Source of the DNA: an uncultured Bacilli bacterium
GTDB lineage: Bacteria; Bacillota_I; Bacilli_A; RF39; UBA660
NCBI GenBank assembly: GCA_934141615.1
Contig: CAKPCM010000041.1
Coordinates: forward strand, 1 to 8,127
DNA: 8,127 nucleotides
Direction of reading: 5' to 3'
In this document: positions 1-6,090 of the stretch, in pieces
Layout: each line of letters begins with the position of its first letter
Position numbering within the stretch: position 1 is the first letter of the stretch
Program-made: the position numbers and the translations under genes
Notes under the pieces: model-generated
Seen by the model: the letters and a program-made list of their open reading frames with translations, nothing else
Databases searched by the model: none
Told to the model about the DNA's origin: nothing

Positions 1-1
1 C

Positions 2-223
2 ATTTACGATAATTGTTATGCAGTAATAGAACTTAAGATAAACGAAATAAAAAAAGAACATATAGGACAAGTAGAAACGTATATGAACTTTATCGATAAA
101 AATTTAAGAATGATTAATCAAGGCCCAACCATTGGTATTATCGTGTGTAAAAAGAAAAATGGTTATCTATTTAAATATGTAACTAACGAAAATATTTATG
201 AAAGAGAATACGAATTAGTATAA
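2..223 (+). CDS. DUF1016/YhcG-type PDDEXK nuclease, C-terminal fragment (5' end outside window)
   Basis: Seventy-three codons are open from the window edge to a TAA stop; the start lies upstream of the window. The visible part matches the C-terminal nuclease domain of the DUF1016 (YhcG-like) family of the PDDEXK superfamily. AVIELK at fragment residues 7-12 supplies the catalytic E-x-K. GQVETY at 22-27 matches the conserved Q-x-x-x-Y helix. PTIGIIVCKKKN at 42-53 matches the family's typical PTIGLLLCK strand, and a Tyr-rich tail ending EREYELV closes the protein. The upstream catalytic Asp and the N-terminal DUF1016 domain would be outside the window. Members are predicted DNA endonucleases, often found near restriction-modification or mobile regions, but nothing here shows such a neighbourhood. 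The gene runs convergently towards pflB with a 35-bp gap. The family call is fairly secure; the specific role is unknown. Confidence 0.8.
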   Translation: MYDNCYAVIELKINEIKKEHIGQVETYMNFIDKNLRMINQGPTIGIIVCKKKNGYLFKYVTNENIYEREYELV

Positions 224-250
224 AAAAAGAACATAGATAAATTTCTATGT
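222..250 (-). terminator. Rho-independent terminator of pflB
   Basis: Read on the minus strand, a 7-bp stem ACATAGA/TCTATGT (arms 244-250 and 231-237, 6-nt loop) is followed by TTC and a run of seven T. It starts 9 bp after the pflB stop codon. The T-tract overlaps the stop codon of the convergent nuclease gene. On the plus strand the hairpin is followed by CCTATAATTT, not a T-run, so it is efficient only for pflB. Confidence 0.8.
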
Positions 251-258
251 CCTATAAT

Positions 259-2526
259 TTAGCATCCTAATCTTTCATGGAAAGTACGAGATATAACTTC
301 TTCTTGATGTGCTCTTGATAATTTATCAAAAAGAACAGCGTATCCAGATACTCTAATAGTTAAAGTAGGGTACTTACCAGGATTATTCATAGCATCAATT
401 AATGTCTCGCGGTTAAGTACGTTTACGTTTAAATGGTGAGCACCTTTTTCCATATAACCATCAAGTACGTTTACTAAGTTTTCTATTTGTTCTTCTTTTG
501 TATGTCCAAGTGCACTAGGAACGATAGAGAAAGTATTTGAAATACCATCCTCACAGCAATTAGTGTATGGCATTTTAGCAACTGAGTTTAAAGATGCAAG
601 TGCACCAGATTTATCTCTACCATGCATTGGGTTAGCGCCTGGAGCGAATGCAACACCTTTTTTTCTTCCGTCTGGAGTAGAACCTGTTTTCTTACCATAC
701 ATAACGTTAGAAGTAATTGTAAGAACAGATAAAGTGTGTTTTGCACCTCTGTATAGTTTGTGTTCGCATAAATCAGCGTAGAATTCTTCAAGTAATTCTT
801 TACCTAAATTATCAACTTTATCATCGTCATTACCATACTTAGGGAATTCTCCAGTTATTTCAAAGTCTACTGCGATACCATCTTCATCTCTAATTGGTTT
901 AACCTTAGCGTATTTAATTGCTGATAATGAATCAACAGCAACAGAGAATCCTGCAATACCAAAAGCCATTAATCTATCAAGCTTTGTATCATGTAGTGCC
1001 ATTTGACCTTTTTCATATGCATATTTATCGTGCATAAAGTGAATTATGTTCATTGCATCAACGTATGTTTTAGCAATTTTTTTCATTGCCTTTGAATATG
1101 CCTCTCTAACACTTTCGTAGTCTAGATATTCATCAGTAATCTTATCTAATCCATCAACAACAAGTTCCTTTTTAACTTCGTCTATACCACCGTTTATTGC
1201 GTATAAAAGTGTTTTAGCAAGATTACATCTAGCTCCGAAAAATTGCATTTGTTTACCAACTGTCATAGCAGAAACGCAGCATGCAATAGCGTAATCACAT
1301 CCATGAATTGGTCTCATAAGTTCATCTGATTCATATTGAATTGCATCTGTATCAATTGATACTTTAGCACAATATTTTTTGAAGTTTTCTGGTAAATTAT
1401 CACTCCATAAAACAGTTAAGTTAGGTTCAGGAGATGATCCTAAATTATATAGCGTATGTAAATATCTAAATGAGTTTTTAGTAACAAGTGATTTTCCATC
1501 TTCTGTCATACCACCTAAACTTTCAGTAACCCAAGTTGGATCACCGGCAAATAATTCGTTATATTCAGGTGTTCTTAAGTGCCTTGCCATTCTAAGTTTC
1601 ATAATGAATTGGTCAATTATTTCTTGAGCTTCTTCTTCTGTTATTATTCCGCTTTTTAAGTCTCTTTCAAAATAAATATCTAAGAATGTAGATGTTCTAC
1701 CCAAACTCATAGCAGCTCCGTTATTTTCTTTTATTGCAGCTAAATAACCAAAGTATAACCATTGCACAGCTTCTTTAGCATTATTTGCGGGCATTGATAT
1801 ATCAAAACCATATTTTGATGCCATGGATTTGATTTCATCTAAAGCTTTTATTTGTTCAGATACTTCTTCTCTTAACCTGATCATCTCTTCGGTTAATTCT
1901 TCTTTTTCTAATGATAATAAATCATTTTTCTTTTCTTCTATTAGTCTATCGATACCATATAAGGCAATTCTTCTATAATCACCAATTATTCTTCCTCTTC
2001 CATAAGCATCAGGAAGTCCTGTAAGTAGACCTGCGTGTCTTGCTTTTCTAATATCTGTTGTATAAGCAGAAAATACACCATCGTTATGAGTTTTTCTATA
2101 CTTAAAGTATTCATCAATGCTAGGATCTAGCTTGTATCCATAAGCCTCTAATGCTTGACGCACCATACGCATTCCGCCGAATGGATTAACTATTCTTTTA
2201 AGTGGTGCATCTGTTTGTAAACCTACTATTACTTCACAATCACGAATTAAGTAACCTGGGTTATATGCATCGATTCCTGATACCGTTTTAGTATCAACAT
2301 CATATATTCCTTTTTCTATTTCAACCTTTGACATTTCTTGGTATTTATCGTTTAACTTTTTAGTTTTTTCCGTTGGACCGGCTAAAAAGCTGTCATCACC
2401 AGTATATTCTGTATAGTTGTCTAAGATAAATTGTTTAACGTCTATTTTGTTTTTCCATTTATCTCCTTTGAAACCTTCATATTGTTTCATTTTATTACCT
2501 CCTTTGAAACCTTCATATTGTTTCAT
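259..2526 (-). CDS. pflB: Pyruvate formate-lyase (formate C-acetyltransferase)
   Basis: This cytosolic glycyl-radical enzyme converts pyruvate and CoA to acetyl-CoA and formate during anaerobic growth. From the chosen ATG at 2526 it has 755 residues, close to the 759 of E. coli PflB, and aligns along its whole length. The catalytic Cys-Cys pair is intact in ACCVSAM (C416-C417). The glycyl-radical loop RVSGYA is intact near the C-terminus (G728). GRTSTFLD, MRPIHGCDYA, KYAKVKPIRDEDG and GKKTGSTPDGRKKG are family blocks. Two in-frame ATGs, at 2526 and 2490, each follow the same GGAGG site and arise from a 36-bp duplication; the inner start gives 743 residues. A further upstream in-frame ATG at 2574 lies before the predicted -10 box and has no Shine-Dalgarno, so it is rejected. 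The gene is monocistronic by its own promoter and terminator. The activase gene pflA, often adjacent in other bacteria, is not in the window. Confidence 0.97.
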   Translation of the reverse strand: MKQYEGFKGGNKMKQYEGFKGDKWKNKIDVKQFILDNYTEYTGDDSFLAGPTEKTKKLNDKYQEMSKVEIEKGIYDVDTKTVSGIDAYNPGYLIRDCEVIVGLQTDAPLKRIVNPFGGMRMVRQALEAYGYKLDPSIDEYFKYRKTHNDGVFSAYTTDIRKARHAGLLTGLPDAYGRGRIIGDYRRIALYGIDRLIEEKKNDLLSLEKEELTEEMIRLREEVSEQIKALDEIKSMASKYGFDISMPANNAKEAVQWLYFGYLAAIKENNGAAMSLGRTSTFLDIYFERDLKSGIITEEEAQEIIDQFIMKLRMARHLRTPEYNELFAGDPTWVTESLGGMTEDGKSLVTKNSFRYLHTLYNLGSSPEPNLTVLWSDNLPENFKKYCAKVSIDTDAIQYESDELMRPIHGCDYAIACCVSAMTVGKQMQFFGARCNLAKTLLYAINGGIDEVKKELVVDGLDKITDEYLDYESVREAYSKAMKKIAKTYVDAMNIIHFMHDKYAYEKGQMALHDTKLDRLMAFGIAGFSVAVDSLSAIKYAKVKPIRDEDGIAVDFEITGEFPKYGNDDDKVDNLGKELLEEFYADLCEHKLYRGAKHTLSVLTITSNVMYGKKTGSTPDGRKKGVAFAPGANPMHGRDKSGALASLNSVAKMPYTNCCEDGISNTFSIVPSALGHTKEEQIENLVNVLDGYMEKGAHHLNVNVLNRETLIDAMNNPGKYPTLTIRVSGYAVLFDKLSRAHQEEVISRTFHERLGC
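2491..2502 (-). promoter_or_regulatory. Inner Shine-Dalgarno of pflB
   Basis: On the minus strand GGAGG (2502-2498) is followed by TAATAAA and the ATG at 2490-2488. This site lies inside the coding sequence if translation starts at the outer ATG. It would give the 743-residue form, which starts at the position expected for a single-copy gene. Confidence 0.8.
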
Positions 2527-2538
2527 TTTATTACCTCC
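2527..2538 (-). promoter_or_regulatory. Outer Shine-Dalgarno of pflB
   Basis: On the minus strand GGAGG (2538-2534) is followed by TAATAAA and the ATG at 2526-2524. It is identical to the inner site and is the first one met on a transcript from the predicted promoter, with a leader of roughly 27 nt. Confidence 0.85.
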
Positions 2539-2559
2539 TTTGTTTTTCACACAATAACA

Positions 2560-2587
2560 ATTATAACAAACCATAAAAAAATATCAA
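2560..2587 (-). promoter_or_regulatory. Predicted sigma-A promoter of pflB
   Basis: On the minus strand a perfect TATAAT (2565-2560), preceded by TGT as an extended -10 (TGTTATAAT), lies 16 bp after TTGATA (2587-2582), a five-of-six match to TTGACA. The -35 box sits within the downstream arm of the exporter operon's terminator hairpin. Two direct TTGTTAT copies, 9 bp apart (2569-2563 and 2560-2554), overlap the -10 region and could be an operator, though this is unproven. Confidence 0.7.
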
Positions 2588-2609
2588 TGTTGCAAAAGCA
2601 ACATTGATA
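2575..2609 (-). terminator. Rho-independent terminator of the ABC exporter operon
   Basis: On the minus strand a 12-bp perfect stem (arms 2609-2598 and 2593-2582), with arm GCAACATTGATA downstream and a TTTT loop, is followed at once by seven T (2581-2575). It begins about 30 bp after the permease stop codon and is the strongest hairpin in the window. Confidence 0.92.
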
Positions 2610-2638
2610 CATAAATTGATATATTTTACAGATGTTTA

Positions 2639-5251
2639 CTATTCGTAGCTTTTTAATGCCTCTACCATATCTAGTTTTTTTAGTTCAAAGTGCATAAATA
2701 AATTAACTATAAACAAGAATAAAATGGTAATTGCAAAAGATAATAGGTAACTTATAGGTTTAACGTTAAACGTAAACATAAATAAGTTAGTTTCACAAAT
2801 TTTTATTACGTAAAGTGTTAAAATGCTTCCTACAATAAGTCCCGTAAGTGAGCCTATAATAGTTAGAATAAGCATTTCTTTATAAATGTATTTAGTAACT
2901 TCTTCATCATAGAATCCTAATACCTTAATCGTTGCAAGTTCTCTTCTTCTTTCACTTATATTTACGCTTGCTAAATTATATAAAACAACAAACGCAAGTG
3001 CTGCAGCACAAACAATTAGTATTAAAATAACATAATTTAACGTGTTCATCATATCCTTGTAGTTATTTTTTGTATCGGATGATAAAAGGGTAGAAGTAAC
3101 GTTATTAATACCAGAGATATTGCTTTCTAAAGCTTTTTCTTTTTTATTACTTAAATTTTTAGTAATGGCAAGAATAGTAGAGTAATTAGCGTTTTCACCT
3201 GATAATTTTTTATAAAGTTTAGGAGAAATATATACGTAATGCTCTATATAATTTTCTGTTATGTCAGATACTTTTACGTTTACCTTTTTATTGTTTGGAA
3301 GCGTAAGCTTTACATAACTATTCCTTTTTAATTTAAGTAGTTTTGCTAACTTTTCAGATATTATAATTCCATCGTCATCCATTTTAATATCTTTTTTATT
3401 TTTTCTTTGTCTAAGCGTTATATAATCGTTTATCTTTTCTTTGTTTTCAGGAACAATGATGTATGAATTTTCACTTTTTTTATTATTTTTTAATAAAACG
3501 TTAGATTTATAAACATAAGTTATTTTCTTTATCTTATTTTCATCTAATATTTTTTCTTCTAAAACTTTCTTATCACTATTTGAAGCATTATTATTTATGC
3601 TAATTACCATGTCATATTTATCTATTTTATTATACTGATTATCAGCTACTTTCATAACTGAGTCTTTTATTCCGAATGACGCAAGTATTAATGCGGTAGA
3701 ACCACAAATACCAATTACGGTCATAAATAATCTTTTTTTGTATCTAAATATGTTTCTCGCGGTAATCTTGTTTAGGAAACTTAAATTATTCCAGATTTTA
3801 TCTATTTTTTCTAGGAATATTCTTTTTCCTTTTTTAGGAGCCTCTGGTCTCATAAGTTCTGCTGGTGTTTTACTAGTATCTTTAAGGAAGACTAGTATTG
3901 TTGCTAAAACGGTAGAGAAAAGTGAAAAAACTAAAGAAAATAGGGCATAGTTAATTTGTAAAGTCCCCTTTATACTTGGCATATCATAAAAGATATTGTA
4001 GCAATAACCAACAAGCATAGGAATTAACTTATAGAACAAAATAGTTCCTATTATGCTTCCTAAAATACTTGCTAAAAACGCGTATAAAACGTATTTAAAG
4101 ATAACTGATAATTTGCTATAACCAATCGCTCTTAAAGTTCCCATTTGACTTCTTTCTTCATCTACCATACGTGTCATAGTAGTTAAGCTAACTAAGGCTG
4201 CAACTAAGAAGAACATTAAAGGGAAGACCTTAGCTATGTTTTCTATTCTTTCTGTTTCAAGCTTGTATTCATAAAATCCCGCAACTTCACTTCGTTTTAT
4301 AGAATATGCAGAAACGTCTTTTATTTTTGATAACTCATCTTCTTTTTCCTTTAGTTCACTGCTTACTTCTTTAATTGATGTATTAAGTTCGTCACTAGGT
4401 AAGTCCGTACTATTAAGTCTATTTAAATTGTCTTTTAATCCTTCTATGTCACTTTCAAGATCACTTACGTTTCTTTCATGAGTTTCTTTAGCACTCTTTA
4501 AAATTTCTTCGTTAACTAATGATTTATACTTATCAATAAAATTATCATACTTTTTACTATAGGTGTCATACTTATTAGCACCCTTAATTGTTATGTATCC
4601 TTCTGTATATAAATCAGATGCGAAATCACCTTCGCTTAAATACATAAAATAATCTACTTTTCCGTTTTTTAAATTACTAGTTCCTCTGTCCTTTGAAGAG
4701 TAGTAGCTGCTTCTTACAACACCTACTATTCTTATTTTTTTAGCGCGAAGACCATTTTCATCTTCTGGTTTTAACGTAACTAAATCATCAAGCGATAAAT
4801 TATTATCGGTTAAAAACTTTTCTTCAACTAATCCTTCGTTGATGGTTTTAGGATACCTTCCTTTAAGCAGAGTTAAGTGATTTATATAATCATCACTTTT
4901 TAAGTCTCTATCCTCATTTATACTATTTAACTTAATTACGTAATCGGAGTTATTAATCGTTGTTATAACGTCTAATGTTTTTGATAGGAAAACTCCTTTA
5001 ACACCATCTACTTGTTTTAAAGAGTAGTAGTCATTTTTTGAAAATCCAGAAGATGAAACTACCTTTAGATTAAATAAATTAGTTTCCTTATAATATGCTT
5101 TTGCAGTTTCTTTCATATCCTTTGGAGTAGATTTAAGACCTACATAAAAGCCTGTTCCAATAACTATTATTAATAATAAGGAAATAAACTTCTTTTTATT
5201 AAGTGATATTTCTCTTAAAGCATCCTTTAATATACTTTTTTTCTTTACCAT
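2639..5251 (-). CDS. ABC transporter permease, duplicated FtsX-like core with extracytoplasmic domains
   Basis: This 870-residue membrane protein should pair with the ATPase encoded just upstream. The layout is one membrane segment near 22-40, a large outside domain at about 41-340, three segments near 341-360, 387-410 and 436-456, then the same plan again: a segment near 506-526, a second outside domain at about 527-737, and three segments near 738-761, 790-815 and 836-855. The FtsX-type cytoplasmic signature occurs twice, as EERSQMGTLRAIGYSK (366-380) and ERRRELATIKVLGF (767-780). Residues about 252-312 are Glu/Lys/Leu-rich and probably form a coiled coil in the first outside domain. SKTPAELMRPEAPKKGKRI (460-478) is a family linker. 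Relatives include MacB/LolE-type mechanotransmitters and peptide or lipid exporters; the substrate cannot be read from sequence. The ATG at 5251 overlaps the ATPase stop as ATGGTAA, after AGGTGAT. The stop is TAG. Confidence 0.9.
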   Translation of the reverse strand: MVKKKSILKDALREISLNKKKFISLLLIIVIGTGFYVGLKSTPKDMKETAKAYYKETNLFNLKVVSSSGFSKNDYYSLKQVDGVKGVFLSKTLDVITTINNSDYVIKLNSINEDRDLKSDDYINHLTLLKGRYPKTINEGLVEEKFLTDNNLSLDDLVTLKPEDENGLRAKKIRIVGVVRSSYYSSKDRGTSNLKNGKVDYFMYLSEGDFASDLYTEGYITIKGANKYDTYSKKYDNFIDKYKSLVNEEILKSAKETHERNVSDLESDIEGLKDNLNRLNSTDLPSDELNTSIKEVSSELKEKEDELSKIKDVSAYSIKRSEVAGFYEYKLETERIENIAKVFPLMFFLVAALVSLTTMTRMVDEERSQMGTLRAIGYSKLSVIFKYVLYAFLASILGSIIGTILFYKLIPMLVGYCYNIFYDMPSIKGTLQINYALFSLVFSLFSTVLATILVFLKDTSKTPAELMRPEAPKKGKRIFLEKIDKIWNNLSFLNKITARNIFRYKKRLFMTVIGICGSTALILASFGIKDSVMKVADNQYNKIDKYDMVISINNNASNSDKKVLEEKILDENKIKKITYVYKSNVLLKNNKKSENSYIIVPENKEKINDYITLRQRKNKKDIKMDDDGIIISEKLAKLLKLKRNSYVKLTLPNNKKVNVKVSDITENYIEHYVYISPKLYKKLSGENANYSTILAITKNLSNKKEKALESNISGINNVTSTLLSSDTKNNYKDMMNTLNYVILILIVCAAALAFVVLYNLASVNISERRRELATIKVLGFYDEEVTKYIYKEMLILTIIGSLTGLIVGSILTLYVIKICETNLFMFTFNVKPISYLLSFAITILFLFIVNLFMHFELKKLDMVEALKSYE

Positions 5252-5946
5252 TCTAAATCACCTACAGCCTTAGGTTTTTTATTTATTTTAACGCTTGATA
5301 CACTTCCGTTTTTAAAGGTAATAACTTTGTTTGCCATAGGTGATATTGCATTGTTGTGAGTTATTATAACGACTGTCATTTTTTCTTTTTTAGCCATGTT
5401 TTGCAATAATTTTAATATTTGCTTGCCGGTTTTATAATCAAGTGCACCGGTAGGCTCATCACATAAAAGTAATTTAGGTCTTTTAGCAACTCCTCTTGCA
5501 ATTGCAACACGTTGTTGTTCTCCTCCAGATAATTCAGAAGGGAAGTTATCCATTCTCTTAGTTAATCCAACCTTTTTTATAACGCTTGTAGCATCCATTG
5601 GATTTTTACATATTTGTGTTGCTAGTTCAACGTTTTCTTTAGCGGTTAGATTTTGCACTAAATTATAAAATTGAAATACGAATCCAACGTCTTCGCGTCT
5701 GTATTTAATTAGTTTTCTCTCTTTTAATTCGGTTATGTTAACCCCGTCTACAATTACGCTTCCACTTGATGCTTTATCTATTCCACCTAATATGTTTAAA
5801 CAAGTTGTTTTACCCGCTCCGGAAGGTCCTAAAATAATGGCAAGTTCACCTTTTTCTATTTCAAATGATGCTTTTTTAAGTGCTTTTACTGTAACATCTT
5901 CATTACCATAATTTTTACATACGTTTTTAAATTCTATATAAGCCAT
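5245..5946 (-). CDS. ABC transporter ATP-binding protein, MacB/LolD type
   Basis: This 233-residue cytoplasmic ATPase is predicted to power the FtsX-like permease. All motifs are intact: Walker A GPSGAGKT (40-47), Q-loop in FVFQFYNL (Q92), signature LSGGEQQR (139-146), Walker B LLLCDEP (159-165, catalytic E164), D-loop ALD (168-170) and switch His in ITHNN (H197). The FQFYNL loop and LSGGEQQRVAIARG are typical of the LolD/MacB/FtsE-like exporter subfamily. Its length is normal for a stand-alone subunit. The ATG at 5946 follows AAGGAGGG (5959-5952) with a 5-nt spacer. Its last 7 bp overlap the permease gene, which suggests translational coupling. No two-component regulator of the BceRS kind is present within the window, so a bacitracin-type role has no support from context. 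Confidence 0.95.
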   Translation of the reverse strand: MAYIEFKNVCKNYGNEDVTVKALKKASFEIEKGELAIILGPSGAGKTTCLNILGGIDKASSGSVIVDGVNITELKERKLIKYRREDVGFVFQFYNLVQNLTAKENVELATQICKNPMDATSVIKKVGLTKRMDNFPSELSGGEQQRVAIARGVAKRPKLLLCDEPTGALDYKTGKQILKLLQNMAKKEKMTVVIITHNNAISPMANKVITFKNGSVSSVKINKKPKAVGDLEW

Positions 5947-5970
5947 AAAAACCCTCCTTTTCCAGATATT

Positions 5971-5999
5971 ATATTACAGTTTAGAAGGTTAAATGTCAA
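5971..5999 (-). promoter_or_regulatory. Predicted sigma-A promoter of the ABC exporter operon
   Basis: On the minus strand a perfect TTGACA (5999-5994) is followed after 17 bp by TAATAT (5976-5971). A perfect TATAAT also occurs at 5973-5968, but at a 20-bp spacing that is too long for a normal sigma-A promoter. The -35 assignment is firmer than the exact -10. The leader to the ATG is about 20 nt. Confidence 0.6.
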
Positions 6000-6036
6000 C
6001 TCAAGTTAAAATATTATTTTATTTTTTTTAAACAAA

Positions 6037-6045
6037 TGTTATAAT
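6037..6045 (+). promoter_or_regulatory. Predicted extended -10 promoter of the HerA-like gene
   Basis: TGTTATAAT (6037-6045) combines a TGn extension with a perfect TATAAT, about 45 bp before the start codon. The matching -35 position (near 6017-6022) is a poor TTTTAT within a T-rich stretch, so recognition would rest on the extended -10. The exporter promoter fires in the other direction, with its -35 about 40 bp away. Confidence 0.6.
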
Positions 6046-6090
6046 GAATTTATAAGATAGGAAAGAAAGAATAATTATGGGGTGAAAATT

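Larger units (their letters stand above)
2463..2542 (-). repeat. 36-bp tandem duplication of the pflB ribosome-binding site, start codon and first codons
   Basis: Positions 2467-2502 and 2503-2538 are identical 36-mers in direct tandem, and the period continues on both sides to cover 2463-2542. Each unit, read on the minus strand, contains GGAGG, a 7-nt spacer, ATG and codons for MKQYEGFK. Since 36 is a multiple of three, both starts are in the same frame and the upstream product gains 12 residues. The 8-mer CAAAGGAG occurs three times (2463-2470, 2499-2506, 2535-2542) at the unit borders. A single-copy ancestor would carry it twice, 36 bp apart, so slippage between these copies is a plausible origin (inference). 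Confidence 0.95.

Noticed and set aside
253..258. Plus-strand TATAAT at the end of pflB as a promoter
   Set aside because: There is no -35 at the right distance and no plus-strand gene follows; it is expected by chance in AT-rich DNA.
563..781. Plus-strand open frames opposite pflB (563-781, 1379-1627) and similar frames inside the permease and HerA-like genes
   Set aside because: They lie entirely within strongly conserved genes on the other strand or frame, lack convincing ribosome-binding sites and resemble no protein family I know.
2554..2569. Rex operator at pflB
   Set aside because: A Rex site is an inverted repeat of the TTGTTAA...TTAACAA kind. Here the TTGTTAT copies are in direct orientation and no palindromic partner is present.
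2572..2574. ATG at 2574 as the pflB start (771 residues)
   Set aside because: It has no Shine-Dalgarno, lies upstream of the predicted -10 box so would not be on the transcript, and adds a Cys-rich N-terminal segment unlike PFL proteins.
6082..6084. GTG at 6082 as the HerA-like start
   Set aside because: The GTG is itself part of the GGGGTG that makes a well-spaced Shine-Dalgarno for the ATG at 6091. Upstream of the GTG there is only a weak, badly spaced purine stretch.
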